Assembly (NCBI RefSeq): GCF_900109775.1
Contig: NZ_FOAX01000001.1
Coordinates: forward strand, 1,612,001-1,676,000
Source: Pseudoxanthomonas sp. GM95
Lineage (GTDB): Bacteria > Pseudomonadota > Gammaproteobacteria > Xanthomonadales > Xanthomonadaceae
DNA length: 64,000 bases
Direction of reading: 5' to 3'
Shown one piece after another: positions 48,133 through 57,695 of this stretch (its first letter is position 1; each line of letters begins with the position of its first letter). The notes under the pieces were generated by a model. That model was not told the DNA's origin and did no database searches. It saw nothing but the letters and a program-made list of their open reading frames with translations. Both the position numbers and the translations under genes were made by a program.

Positions 48133-51100
48133 TCACCAGCTGAAGCCGGCGCCCGCCATGACACTCTTCTCATCGCCGGAGAAGGCCCCGCCGAGCGAGA
48201 CGCTGGCGCGGTTGCCGATCACCCGCTGGTAGCCGACCGCCAGGGCTTTCTGGCCACCCTGGCCACCGACACCCACGCCGACGCGGTTCTGTCCGGCCAG
48301 GCCTGCGGTGTTCATCGCCATGCCGGCGTAGGCACCGCTGATGGCCGACATCCGGTCGATCCGCTCATCCATCCCGTGCAGGCGCTGGTCGACGTCGCTC
48401 TTGAGCTTGCTGAAGTCGTCATTGAGCGCGCTGACCTGGCTGTCGGTGTAACCCTTGGCCGAGGTCAGGGTCTGGGTCGCGGTGGTGTCGGTGTAGGACT
48501 GCGCGCTGGCCAGGGTCTGCGCATCACCTGCATTGACCTGGGCCACGTTGGCCGCATCGGTATCTGCGGTGCCGGCCGCCACGTTGGTCACCTGGCGTTC
48601 GTTGCCGGCGCTGCCAACCGACACCGTGTTGGCACGATCGGCGATCGAGCCACTGCCCAGTGCCACAGCGTTGCTGGCGCTGGTGCTGGCGCCCTCGCCC
48701 ACAGCAGTGCCACCGGTCGCAGTCACGCTGCTGTTGGCACCCACAGCGGTAGCATCGGTGGCCGCCGCGGCAATCGTGCTGCCAGCACCTACGGCCGTGC
48801 CACTATCGGCGGCCACCTGGGCGCCACTGCCCACGGCCGTATCGGTGGGATCGGTCGCCAAGCTGTCCGTGCCGACGGAGGTGCCCTTGCCTCTGCCGGC
48901 CGCCACACCGGTTGGCGTCTGCTCGACGGTGGTCACGCGGCTATCGATCGCACTGACGGCCGAGTCCAGGGCGGTGAGCGCATCGCCAACGCTGAAGTAG
49001 CTGTCACCAGCGACCACGTAACTGGTGCCGCTCAGCACGCCATTGTTGAGGTAAGTCCCGCCACCGAGCGCCTGGGCCAGGCTGCCTAGTGCGTTGTAGA
49101 ACTGGCCACCGTTGACGGCCTGCAGGCTACCGGCACTGATCACGCCGCCGGCCACGTTATCCAGCGTTGTGCCATTGGCCCCGGCAAAGCTCACCTGATC
49201 CTTGGTGTCGTCGTCGTAGGTCACCGCGCTGTCGGCAACCGCGCCGACATTGGCGGTCACCTGCTTGAGCTGCGCCAGGTTTACCGCGTCGGTGTCTTGG
49301 GTACCGGCGGCCACGTTGGTGATCTGGCGTTCGCTGCCGACACTGCCGACCGAGATCGTGTTGTCGCGGTCGGCGACCGAGCCCGAGCCAAGCGCCACGC
49401 TGTCGGCGCCCTGCGCATCGCTCCCATAGCCCAGCGCCACGCTGCTGGTTCCTGCCGCCTCGCTTTCGGTGCCCAACGCCAGCGCGTCCGATCCATCGGC
49501 GGTGGCATACCAGCCCATGGCCAGCGTGTAGTCCCCATTGGCGGCCGAGCGGTAGCCCGCGGCCACTGCATAGGCACCATCAGCCTCGCTCAGGGCGCCC
49601 AGCGAGGTGCTGTAGTCGCCATAGGCCACCGCCCCGCCGCCGAATGCACTGGCCGCAACACCATTGGCCTGCGTGGCGGCATAGCGGCCGAGGCGATAGA
49701 CCGCACCGCCCACGGCCGTGCTGCCGATCCCTTCTGCCAAGGCACCTGCACCAACCGCAGCAGAGTGACTGCCCAGCGCCTGGGTCGAGTTGCCTGCAGC
49801 CAAGGCGTTGGCTCCATCAGCGCGCGCGTTGGAACCCAGGGCCGAAGACCACTGGCCAGAGGCGGTGCTGAGCTGGCCCACGGCTGTGGCATAGGTGTTC
49901 TCGGCGCTGGCCTGATAGCCCACCGCGGTTGCCTTGGACGCAGCGACCGTCTCGGCACCGACAGCGGTGGCGTAGTCGGCCGAGGCGGTGGCCAGATAGC
50001 CCAGTGCGACCGATTCCGCACCGGCGGCATACGCCCTCACCCCGAAAGCCGCCGCATTGGCCGCCATCGCGGTGCTGTCTAGTCCCACTGCGGTGGCGCC
50101 ATCTGCGAAGGCGGTGGCGCCACTGCCGTATGCCGTCGCCCCACTACCGATCGCGTTGCTGGCTTCACCGGCTGCGGTCGCGTCCTCACCTTCGGCATAG
50201 GCTCCGGCAGCGCTGCTCTCGCCCCCGGTCGCAGTGAAATAGGTGCTGGTGGCATTGGCCTGCTCAGCCACGGCGTTGAGCTGGCCGACGTTCACCGCAT
50301 CGGTATCGGCGGTGCCGGCCGCCACGTTGGTGATCTGGCGCTCGGCACCGGCACTGCCGACCGAGATCGTGTTGTCACGATCGGCGATCGAGTTGGAACC
50401 CAAGGCAACACTATCTGCGCCATCGGCTTCACTGTAGAAGCCCAGGGCCATGCTGTTGTCGCCGTTTGCCAGTGACACCGAGCCCAATGCAACGCTCTGC
50501 AGGCCATTGGCGATCGCCTCCTCACCCAGCGCGGTCGCGTAGTCGGCGTTGGTCTTGGACAGATAACCGACGCTCGTGCTGTTCAAGCCGGTCGCAGATG
50601 CACGCGTTCCCAGCGCCGTGCTGTAGTCGTCGAACGCATTGGTGCCCGCGCCCACAGCGGTCGAACCGGTGCCCAATGCTTGCGAGGCGCGGTAAAAGCG
50701 ACCGATCAAGATCGCCCCGCCCAACGCAGTACTGCCCTGCCCTTGGGCGAGCGTTCCTGCACCCACCGACACGGCATGGTCGGCCAAAGCCTTGGCGAAG
50801 TTGCCCATGGCCAGCGCACCGTTGCCATCCACCGTGCTTGAGGCGCCAAAAGCCGCCGCGTACTGGCCGCTCGCCGTGGCGCCATTGCCCACGGCTGTGG
50901 ACTGCAGTCCTTCGGCATCGGCGTTGGCACCGACCGCCGTGGCCTGGTCTGCTGTTGCCAGGGCTGAGGATCCCAGCGCCGTCGAGGCTGCACCGGCCGC
51001 TGTTGCATTGGCGCCGACGGCTGCGGCTTGCTCGGCTGCGGCCTGCGCGGCCGTGCCGATGGCGATCGCGTTGGTCGCCATGGCCGTGCTGTCCAGGCCG

Positions 51101-52464
51101 ACGGCCGTGGCGCCGTCGGCAAAAGCGGTCGCACCGCTACCGAAAGCCGACGCTCCGACACCGATGGCGTTGCTCGCCTCACCTGCCGCGGTGGCGTCTT
51201 CACCTTCGGCGTAGGCGCCGGCATCACTGCTCTCCCCGCCCTTGGCGGTGAAGTAGTCCGAGGTCTGCTTCAACTGAGCCAGGTTGACCGCATCGGTTGC
51301 TTCGGTGCCTGCGGCCACGTTGGTGATCTGGCGTTCGGCACCCGCGCTGCCGACCGAGACGGTGTTGTCCCGATCCGCGATCGAGTTGGAGCCCAGCGCA
51401 ACACTATCTGCGCCATCGGCTTCGCTGTAGAAGCCAAGCGCCATGCTGTTGTCGGCCGTGGCCAATGACAGCGAGCCCAGCGCCACGCTCTGCAGGCCAT
51501 TGGCGATCGACTCCTCGCCCAACGCGGTGGCGTAGTCGGCATTGGTCTTGGCCAGGAAACCGACCGCGGTGGTGTTCAGTCCCGTGGCCGCAGCGCGCGT
51601 GCCCAGGGCGGTGCTGTAGTCGTCGAACGCATTGGTTCCGGCACCTACCGCGGTTGCACCGGTGCCCAGGGCCTGCGAGGCCCGATAGAAACGACCGATC
51701 AGGATGGCGCCGCCCAGCGCGGTGCTGCCCTGACCTTCTGCCAGGGTGCCGGCGCCCACCGAGACGGCATGGTCGGCCAGCGCCTTGGCGAAGTTGCCCA
51801 TGGCCAGCGCGCCATTGCCGTCGACCATGCTCGAGGTGCCGAAGGCGGCGGCGTACTGACCGCTGGCCGATGCACCGTTGCCTACCGCGGTGGATTGCAC
51901 ACCTTCGGCATCGGCGTTGGCTCCGATGGCGGTGGACTGATCGGCCGCCGCAGTGGCCGAGGCCCCCAGCGCGGTCGAAGCCTGACCGGCTGCTGTGGCA
52001 CTGGCGCCCAGCGCGGCAGCCTGCTCGGCAATGGCCTGAGCGGCCGTGCCGACCGCGACGGCATTGGCCGCCATGGCGGTGCTGTCCAGGCCGATGGCCG
52101 TGGCGCCGTCGGCAAAGGCGGTGGCGCCGCTACCGAAAGCCGACGCGCCCTCGCCGATCGCATTGCTGGCCTCGCCCGCCGCAGTGGCATCCTCGCCTTC
52201 TGCATAAGCACCGGCATCGCTGCTCTTGCCACCGGTCGCCGTGAAGTAAGTGGCCGGATCAGCTTGGGTCACCTGGGCCACCGACGCGCGCTGCTGGGGC
52301 GTCCCAGGTTCGTCCGCCATGGCAGGACCGGCGGCGACCACCGTGGCCAGGACCACCGCTTCCAGCAGGCGCGGCGCGTGCCCTTTGCCCCTGGCCTTGG
52401 CCAGCTCCGAAGCCACACACACGCCGCGCACGGCGTCCCATACCTTGCGGTAGATACGATTCAT
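48133..52464 (-). CDS. Trimeric autotransporter adhesin (YadA/Hia type)
   Basis: 1443 residues. The extended signal peptide region MNRIYRKVWDAVRGVCVASELA is typical of type V secreted proteins. Three head domains of short A-x-G-x-x-A repeats follow, each closed by a neck NVAAGTxxTDAVN (for example ERQITNVAAGTEATDAVN). Then come a coiled-coil stalk and a fourth short head-neck. The C-terminal membrane anchor (last ~75 residues) ends in GGAFSGDEKSVMAGAGFSW. As a trimer it forms a surface fibre for attachment or self-aggregation. Head modules 1 and 2 are nearly identical. An adjacent regulator gene and protease gene share its direction. Confidence 0.93.
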   Translation of the reverse strand: MNRIYRKVWDAVRGVCVASELAKARGKGHAPRLLEAVVLATVVAAGPAMADEPGTPQQRASVAQVTQADPATYFTATGGKSSDAGAYAEGEDATAAGEASNAIGEGASAFGSGATAFADGATAIGLDSTAMAANAVAVGTAAQAIAEQAAALGASATAAGQASTALGASATAAADQSTAIGANADAEGVQSTAVGNGASASGQYAAAFGTSSMVDGNGALAMGNFAKALADHAVSVGAGTLAEGQGSTALGGAILIGRFYRASQALGTGATAVGAGTNAFDDYSTALGTRAAATGLNTTAVGFLAKTNADYATALGEESIANGLQSVALGSLSLATADNSMALGFYSEADGADSVALGSNSIADRDNTVSVGSAGAERQITNVAAGTEATDAVNLAQLKQTSDYFTAKGGESSDAGAYAEGEDATAAGEASNAIGVGASAFGSGATAFADGATAVGLDSTAMATNAIAIGTAAQAAAEQAAAVGANATAAGAASTALGSSALATADQATAVGANADAEGLQSTAVGNGATASGQYAAAFGASSTVDGNGALAMGNFAKALADHAVSVGAGTLAQGQGSTALGGAILIGRFYRASQALGTGSTAVGAGTNAFDDYSTALGTRASATGLNSTSVGYLSKTNADYATALGEEAIANGLQSVALGSVSLANGDNSMALGFYSEADGADSVALGSNSIADRDNTISVGSAGAERQITNVAAGTADTDAVNVGQLNAVAEQANATSTYFTATGGESSAAGAYAEGEDATAAGEASNAIGSGATAYGSGATAFADGATAVGLDSTAMAANAAAFGVRAYAAGAESVALGYLATASADYATAVGAETVAASKATAVGYQASAENTYATAVGQLSTASGQWSSALGSNARADGANALAAGNSTQALGSHSAAVGAGALAEGIGSTAVGGAVYRLGRYAATQANGVAASAFGGGAVAYGDYSTSLGALSEADGAYAVAAGYRSAANGDYTLAMGWYATADGSDALALGTESEAAGTSSVALGYGSDAQGADSVALGSGSVADRDNTISVGSVGSERQITNVAAGTQDTDAVNLAQLKQVTANVGAVADSAVTYDDDTKDQVSFAGANGTTLDNVAGGVISAGSLQAVNGGQFYNALGSLAQALGGGTYLNNGVLSGTSYVVAGDSYFSVGDALTALDSAVSAIDSRVTTVEQTPTGVAAGRGKGTSVGTDSLATDPTDTAVGSGAQVAADSGTAVGAGSTIAAAATDATAVGANSSVTATGGTAVGEGASTSASNAVALGSGSIADRANTVSVGSAGNERQVTNVAAGTADTDAANVAQVNAGDAQTLASAQSYTDTTATQTLTSAKGYTDSQVSALNDDFSKLKSDVDQRLHGMDERIDRMSAISGAYAGMAMNTAGLAGQNRVGVGVGGQGGQKALAVGYQRVIGNRASVSLGGAFSGDEKSVMAGAGFSW
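50242..51255 (-). repeat. Adhesin head module 2 (1014 bp)
   Basis: Begins at YFTAKGGESS and ends before YFTATGGESS of a third, more diverged head. At 338 codons it is seven longer than module 1, mainly at its end. Unequal crossing-over between modules would change fibre length by about 330 residues without breaking the frame. Confidence 0.8.
51256..52248 (-). repeat. Adhesin head module 1 (993 bp)
   Basis: Begins at the YFTATGGKSS codons and runs 331 codons to the same point in module 2. It is nearly identical to the following module in protein and highly similar in DNA, including long shared tracts. Confidence 0.8.
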
Positions 52465-52684
52465 AGTCAGTCCGAACCCATTGGAATGTCAGTGCATGGC
52501 CGGCGTGCGCACCTGCCTTGTGGCGGTGGCAGCGGGCCTCCCCATGGTTGAGCGACTGTCCAGGAGGACCGTCAGCGCAACCGTGACTGAACCCTGTCAC
52601 GCCGGTCACATGGCGTCATTCCAACTTCTTGACGATTTAATTGCTGGAGGATTTCTCTTTTCTGATCAGCGTGTTGCGGAGCGA

Positions 52685-55093
52685 TTACAGCGTGTCTGGA
52701 TGGAACGTGATGGCATCGGAGGGGATGGCGCGCTCCCCGGCCAGCGCCTTGGCACGCTGCAGGGAGGCCTGCCAGGACTCGCGTTCACCCAGGCGTCCAT
52801 AGATCCTGGCCTGCAGGATCGACAGATCGAAATCCTGATCGGCCCAAGGCATGACCTGTCCCAGCAGTCCGGCAGCCTGGCTGGTGCGACCGTGCAGCAT
52901 CAGCCAGTCGGCATAGCCGCTCACCGCCTCCTTGAGGTCGCGTGGAATGCCTTGCTCGCCGGCGTGGCGCAGGGCGTCGTGGTACATCGCATCGGCCTTG
53001 ACCGGATCGCCCTGGCGACCGGCCTCCAGCAGTGCCAGCGAGAGTCCGCCACCGCTGCCTGCCGCACGATCGGCCAGTGGCGCCGGCTGTCCTAGCTGGC
53101 GCCACAGCCCTAACCGATGCACCCGCTGCCAGGTCCGCAGCACCGCGGACTGGTCCGGCGGCCAACTGCCGAGTGTCTGATCAAAGGTCTGGAGGCGTGA
53201 GGCCGTATTCGCCTGGTCACGCGTGAGCTCGATAGACATCACCGCGCGCCGGCGTGCCTCGCTGGGCGGCAAGGCGGCGAGCTCAGGATCAGCCAGCACG
53301 GCGCTGGCCTCATGCAGTCGCCCGTTGGCAGCGAGGGCTTCGGCACGCGCCAGCCGCATGCTCGCGCGCAAAGCCGGGTCATGCAGATGCGGGACCAGCG
53401 CCCAGCTCTGATCGCTGATGGCCAAGGCCTGGGCTGGCTGCAGCAACTGGAGGTCCACGGCTTGGGTCAGGTTGAGCACGCTGGCCAGTTCGTTGAGCGC
53501 CCCCAGCTGGCGCAACTCCTGCGCACCGTGTCGGTAGTAGTCCAAGGCCTGCTGCGGCAGGCCGCGCAACAGCTGGATGGAACCCACCGCCAGTTCCACC
53601 CGCGCAACCGCCAGGGCGTCGCCCGACTGGAGCAGCTGCACCCGGGCCCGGCCAAAGTCTTCCAGGGCCTCGTCCAACTGGTGCTGCGCCATGCGGGTAT
53701 TGCCCCGACCCAGCAAGGCATCCCCCAACTCGTTCGGCGAGCCGGTCGGTTGCAGGGTGGCGATGGCCTGCTCGTACTCGCTCTCCGCCTCGGGGTAGCG
53801 GCCCAGGCGTGCCAGCACTGCGCCCCGCAGTAACTGCAGGCGTCCCAAAAACAGCGGGTCTCGCCGGGTCAGTGGATCCTGGCGGAGTGCATCGACGCTG
53901 GCCAGGACCTGCGGATAGCGGCCCTCGCGGAAATCCACCGTCGCCAGCCGATAGCGCAACAGCGGCTGCGCGCGCTGCAGCTCCGGTGCTTCGGACAGCA
54001 CACGCCTGGCGGTGTCGAACTCGTTGGCCAACATGGCCGCCTGCGCGCGCTGCAGGCGCTCGGCCAGGCCCGGATCCTCATCGCCGGCATGCTTCGGGGG
54101 CAGATGGCCAAGCGCCGCCAGTAGTCGATCGCCGGCCAGGCGCGCGGTGGACAGGACATTGCTCCCGCTGGCCTGGACGTGGTGCATCAGCCCTTGGGCA
54201 TCCTGCGCCCGCCAGTGCACCGTCCACTGGCCTGACGACCCTTCCACCTGGCCCTGCACGATCCAGCCTGCCCCGGACTGGCGTCTGAGCTGCGCTTGCT
54301 CAGGCTCGGCTTTGCCGGCATGCAGTGCGGCGCCAAGCAGACTCAGCGTGCTGTCGCTTGAGACGACGGGCAGGCCGGACTGGCGTAGCCGGTTGGCGAG
54401 ATCATCCATAAGCCCCAGGCGAACCCAGGCCTGGTCATCGTCGCCGCCCGCCTGGACAGGCAAAACCAGCAAGGGGTTCACGGCTCTGGCTTGCGGGGTT
54501 GAGGGGGTTGAGTTCGCCACGGTGGTTTGTGGAAGTGATTGGCGCCACAACGCGACACCGGCGACCAACGCCATCGCCAGGCCTGCTCCTATGGCAACCA
54601 GGGTGATGAGGCGGCGACTGGCACCCGGTGAACGCGGGTTGGCCATGGCCTGGGCAACCGGCGGCTCGGGTTCGGCATTGTCTAGCCTTGCATCGTCAGC
54701 AGACTCAAACGCTGGAGCGGCGGCGACTGAAGCTTCGACCAGGCCGGTTGCTTGCGGAGCCGGTGCAGGCACCACTTCCAAAGCAACGCCGGCGACCCAG
54801 CGAAATCCATAACGCGGAACCGTGCGGATAGTTTGCTGTTCCTGGCCGTCATCGCCAACGGCGCGCCTGCTTCGCAGAATCACCTGCGCCAGCTGCGCAT
54901 CGGAGACGTCCTGTCGCGCGAACACTGCCAGGGCCAGCTCGTCACGGTCCACGGCGCGATCGTGGTGTTCGATCAGATGGATCAGGCACTCAAAGACCCG
55001 CGCGGGAAGCGCCACGGGTTCCAGATCTTTTGAGAGCTCGCGCTTGGCTGTATCCAGCAGATAGGGGCCGAAGCGATACCGCGCAGCGCCCAT
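52685..55093 (-). CDS. CadC-like winged-helix regulator with membrane helix and TPRs
   Basis: 802 residues from ATG 55093 (GGAG upstream). Residues 1-100 form an OmpR-like DNA-binding domain (YRFGPYLLDTAKREL ... VSDAQLAQVILRSRRAV ... IRTVPRYGFRWV) without a receiver. An acidic/Pro-rich linker is followed by one membrane helix (about 163-184, LITLVAIGAGLAMALVAGVALW). The remaining 600 residues are periplasmic, with an FlgO/TolB-like segment and then several TPR-like repeats (QALDYYRHG, DEALEDFGRA). Such one-component regulators transduce a periplasmic signal straight to DNA. Position 220 bases upstream of the adhesin gene suggests that gene as a target. Confidence 0.85.
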   Translation of the reverse strand: MGAARYRFGPYLLDTAKRELSKDLEPVALPARVFECLIHLIEHHDRAVDRDELALAVFARQDVSDAQLAQVILRSRRAVGDDGQEQQTIRTVPRYGFRWVAGVALEVVPAPAPQATGLVEASVAAAPAFESADDARLDNAEPEPPVAQAMANPRSPGASRRLITLVAIGAGLAMALVAGVALWRQSLPQTTVANSTPSTPQARAVNPLLVLPVQAGGDDDQAWVRLGLMDDLANRLRQSGLPVVSSDSTLSLLGAALHAGKAEPEQAQLRRQSGAGWIVQGQVEGSSGQWTVHWRAQDAQGLMHHVQASGSNVLSTARLAGDRLLAALGHLPPKHAGDEDPGLAERLQRAQAAMLANEFDTARRVLSEAPELQRAQPLLRYRLATVDFREGRYPQVLASVDALRQDPLTRRDPLFLGRLQLLRGAVLARLGRYPEAESEYEQAIATLQPTGSPNELGDALLGRGNTRMAQHQLDEALEDFGRARVQLLQSGDALAVARVELAVGSIQLLRGLPQQALDYYRHGAQELRQLGALNELASVLNLTQAVDLQLLQPAQALAISDQSWALVPHLHDPALRASMRLARAEALAANGRLHEASAVLADPELAALPPSEARRRAVMSIELTRDQANTASRLQTFDQTLGSWPPDQSAVLRTWQRVHRLGLWRQLGQPAPLADRAAGSGGGLSLALLEAGRQGDPVKADAMYHDALRHAGEQGIPRDLKEAVSGYADWLMLHGRTSQAAGLLGQVMPWADQDFDLSILQARIYGRLGERESWQASLQRAKALAGERAIPSDAITFHPDTL

Positions 55094-55582
55094 CACAACT
55101 CCGGCGCGACGCGGCGCCCGGTGCAAGGCGCAGTCCAGCGCCCAGTCCCGCGCATTACCCCATTCCCAATTCCATTGGATTGATCCTCCGGCGGCGCGGG
55201 TGTGGCCAGGATTCCAGCCATTAGCGCCACTCGTGTTCTGACGAGCCCGCGTGTAGCGCGGTTCCCGCCACGACATCCCCCATTGCTATCCACGAACGCC
55301 ACGCTTCAAAAAGAGTGAATCCGATCATATAAAAGCGCCGACAGGACTGCTTGAACAGCCTGCCATCGGTCATGGGGACCGCGGGTGGAGCTTTGGAGAT
55401 GCCGCCTCGTTTGTGAGGGTTGGATTGCAGTTGCAGAGGTGCCGGGTATTGGCCCGAAGCGGCCTTCTTAGTGCTTACCTGAAGGGTGTGCCGATCTCAG
55501 TCAGGGAAGCAAAGCCTTCTAGTTGTTGAAGGCGGTCAGGCCCAGACACTTACACTGCAATATTCGATTGCCGATCGATCGC
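55094..55582. other. Intergenic stretch, no gene seen
   Basis: About 490 bases upstream of the regulator gene. It includes AT-rich sequence near 55310-55335 that may be its promoter and a worn GCGGCC-type repeat near 55455. No coding frame or RNA is supported. Confidence 0.55.
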
Positions 55583-55996
55583 TTACCTACTTCGCATCCA
55601 AGCGAAGATCTTCTCGCCGGTCGCGCTTGCGCCCACCCCTATGCCATAGGCCAAAAGATCTTGCGGGTGGAACCCGGAGCCAAGTACCAGGTGGCCAGGC
55701 GTGGTGCGGCGTACGTCCATGAGCTATGGCAGCTGATAGAGCTGAAAGAACTCAATCGCAAACGAGAACCCGAGGGCAAGCATCGCCAGCCAGCCCGTAG
55801 ACCATCATCGGAAAAGCGCGCCGAAGATCAGGAAAAACATCGGTGCCTAGAGGGCATCACCGGGATACTTGCCGAACTCAGATGGCAGCAGAGCCGCATT
55901 TCGCCTGGACGCGAGGCCGAGTGCGATCACAGGGACAACAAGCACAGGGACAACAAGCGCCGCGTAAAGCCAACGCTTGCGGAAATGTCTGGGCAA
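55583..55996 (-). pseudogene. DUF2809-type membrane protein, three in-frame stops
   Basis: One unshifted minus-strand frame of 138 codons runs from TTG 55996 (or GTG 56014) to TAA 55583. It reads like a DUF2809 protein: KRWLYAALVVPVLVV, FGKYPGDAL, LALGFSFAIEFFQLYQLP, then TTPGHLVLGSGFHPQDLLAYGIG. It is broken by TAG at 55847-55849 (after GDAL, where the family has Trp), TGA at 55805-55807 and TAG at 55724-55726 (after YQLP, again a Trp place). All three can arise by single transitions and there is no frameshift, so decay appears recent. Family assignment is by recognised pattern. Confidence 0.75.
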
Positions 55997-56018
55997 CGCA
56001 GCCGTGTAATACACTAAT

Positions 56019-56123
56019 GAGATATTTAACTATCCTTCGAAAAACCAGATTGAGCTTAAATGGGATATTTAAGTATCCCTTCAAGCCAGTCAGGGGAGCT
56101 TGAATGGGATATTTAAGTATCTT
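56019..56123. promoter_or_regulatory. Three HipB-type operator copies upstream of hipA
   Basis: GGGATATTTAAGTATCCC is present exactly at 56062-56079. It occurs with two end changes at 56106-56123 (GGGATATTTAAGTATCTT) and more diverged at 56019-56036 (GAGATATTTAACTATCCT). Starts are 43 and 44 bases apart, about four helical turns, so bound dimers would lie on one face. GGATA/TATCC arms recall the E. coli hip operators, but the arms are in the opposite order here. Confidence 0.75.
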
Positions 56124-56134
56124 ATCTTCGTGCC

Positions 56135-57427
56135 ATGGAAAGCTATCTCGAACTGCACGCGAATGGGATCTGGCACCGCGCCGGCACGGTGACGGTTCGG
56201 GATCGGCTTGTCTTCTTCGACCACGACCCCCTCTTCGTATTCGAGACCGCGGCCAACACCGGACCAGTCAGCATTTGCGTTGAGCCTGACGCTCAGCTTC
56301 GCCGTAGCAATCTGATTGGCGAAATAACGCCGCTGGCTTTCCTCTGGGATCTGGTCCCTCAGGGTGAGGGGCGGAAGTATGTCGCCGAGGCACTGGCCAT
56401 CTCGCCTGCAGATCCTTTAAACGACCTTATTCTGGCTGCGCACGGTGCTTACGCACCCATCGGCCGGCTGAGGCTGAGCAAGGCTGTCCGCTTCTACGAA
56501 GAGCAGACCGAGGGTGCAGTGGTCGCAGGGTTCGATAGAGACAACATCTTCGCGCAGCCAGAAGCCTTCCGCGAACAACTGGCGCTGTACAACATGCTCA
56601 CCGCCGGCACACCGGGGGTACAGGGTGTGGCCCCGAAGTTCCTGCTATCCCGGGACGAGGATGGGCTTTACTACGCCGATGCCGCTTTGAGCGACGAGCG
56701 CGCTGTGTCCCATTGGATGCTGAAGTACCCGCGCGGGAGAAGTGCGTTGGATCTATCGATCCTGCGACACGAGGCGATCTACCTGCAAGCCGCAGCGGCC
56801 TGTGGCCTGCGAACGATTGTAGATGTCGAGTTCCGGGAGGGCATGCTGCTGCTGAGCCGATTCGACAGGCAGGTACGTGAGGGCAAGGTCGTGCGGCTGC
56901 ATCAGGAAACTTTGTCTGCCCTTTGCGGTCAGACGGGATTCGGTACGGGTGCATCGCTGTTTGAGCTGACGCAGCGTCTGGCCCAGGTCGCCACTGACCC
57001 TGCGGTCACGGTGACCGATTTCCTGTGCCGCGATGTGCTCAATCAAGTGCTCGGCAACACCGACAATCACCTTCGCAACACCTCGGTGCAGCGACTTGAA
57101 GACGGAACCATTCAACTGACACCGATCTACGACCTGAGCCCCATGTATCGGGATCCGGAGATTGTGGTACGCAGCAGCAACTGGAAGATCGGTGCCAATA
57201 CGGTCACCGCCGACTGGGATGTCATCTTCGGACAGCTGGATCTGCCAGAGGCAGTCAAGGGAATTGCCGCCAGGGAGCTACGGCGCTTTGGTGAAGAGCA
57301 GTTGCCAGGCGTGATCGATCACCTGATGTCGATGGATGCCGATTCCGAAATCGTAGAGCGCTGCAGGCGTCATGCAGAACAACAGATCAGCCAGATCCAG
57401 AGGATGACGGGCCATGCCAATTCGTGA
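56135..57427 (+). CDS. hipA: HipA-family serine/threonine kinase toxin
   Basis: 430 residues. The N-terminal small domain (1-110) is followed by the HipA core: GVAPKFLLS, HWMLKYPRG (ATP-site Lys), LSRFDRQ, then GNTDNHLRNTSV with the catalytic Asp near 311, and LTPIYDLSPMY for the Mg-binding Asp. HipA kinases phosphorylate tRNA synthetases and halt growth. The toxin gene comes first here and the antitoxin second, with a 14-base overlap; E. coli has the reverse order. Three operators precede it. Confidence 0.9.
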   Translation: MESYLELHANGIWHRAGTVTVRDRLVFFDHDPLFVFETAANTGPVSICVEPDAQLRRSNLIGEITPLAFLWDLVPQGEGRKYVAEALAISPADPLNDLILAAHGAYAPIGRLRLSKAVRFYEEQTEGAVVAGFDRDNIFAQPEAFREQLALYNMLTAGTPGVQGVAPKFLLSRDEDGLYYADAALSDERAVSHWMLKYPRGRSALDLSILRHEAIYLQAAAACGLRTIVDVEFREGMLLLSRFDRQVREGKVVRLHQETLSALCGQTGFGTGASLFELTQRLAQVATDPAVTVTDFLCRDVLNQVLGNTDNHLRNTSVQRLEDGTIQLTPIYDLSPMYRDPEIVVRSSNWKIGANTVTADWDVIFGQLDLPEAVKGIAARELRRFGEEQLPGVIDHLMSMDADSEIVERCRRHAEQQISQIQRMTGHANS

Positions 57428-57695
57428 TGCGGAAAGCTTTCGCCAGCTTCGCGACGCTTTGTCAGAGGACATTGAGGCAGGCCGCCTGGATATCCCTGAG
57501 GCAGTCAGGCGCATGCGCAATGTGACCGGCATGACGCAGGTTGAATTTGCCAAGAAGCTTGGGATTGCTGAATTGACGCTCAAGCAGATTGAACGTGGCA
57601 AGGGTAATCCCACCCTTGCCACGCTCCAGTCTTTGGGAAAGATCTTCGGGCTGTCTGTGGGCTTTGTAAAGATGCCTGCTAAGTCAGCGATTTAG
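57414..57695 (+). CDS. hipB: HipB-like XRE antitoxin
   Basis: 93 residues. An N-terminal helix (residues 1-30) precedes an XRE helix-turn-helix (MTQVEFAKKLGIAELTLKQIERGKGNPTLATLQSLGKIFGLSV). It should neutralise HipA and repress the operon through the three upstream sites. It overlaps the hipA 3' end by 14 bases. A short stem GCCAAA/TTTGGC (57695-57709) overlaps its stop codon and may slow transcription, but has no T-run. Confidence 0.88.
   Translation: MPIRDAESFRQLRDALSEDIEAGRLDIPEAVRRMRNVTGMTQVEFAKKLGIAELTLKQIERGKGNPTLATLQSLGKIFGLSVGFVKMPAKSAI

Noticed and set aside
48133..52464. Regular short repeats resembling a CRISPR or minisatellite array
   Set aside because: The periodicity is the coding repeat of YadA-type heads, in frame, with necks and anchor; there are no spacers.
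55523..56017. Plus-strand open frame of 164 codons
   Set aside because: It is the complement of the DUF2809-type pseudogene and has a charged low-complexity translation with no family resemblance; the minus strand explains the region better.
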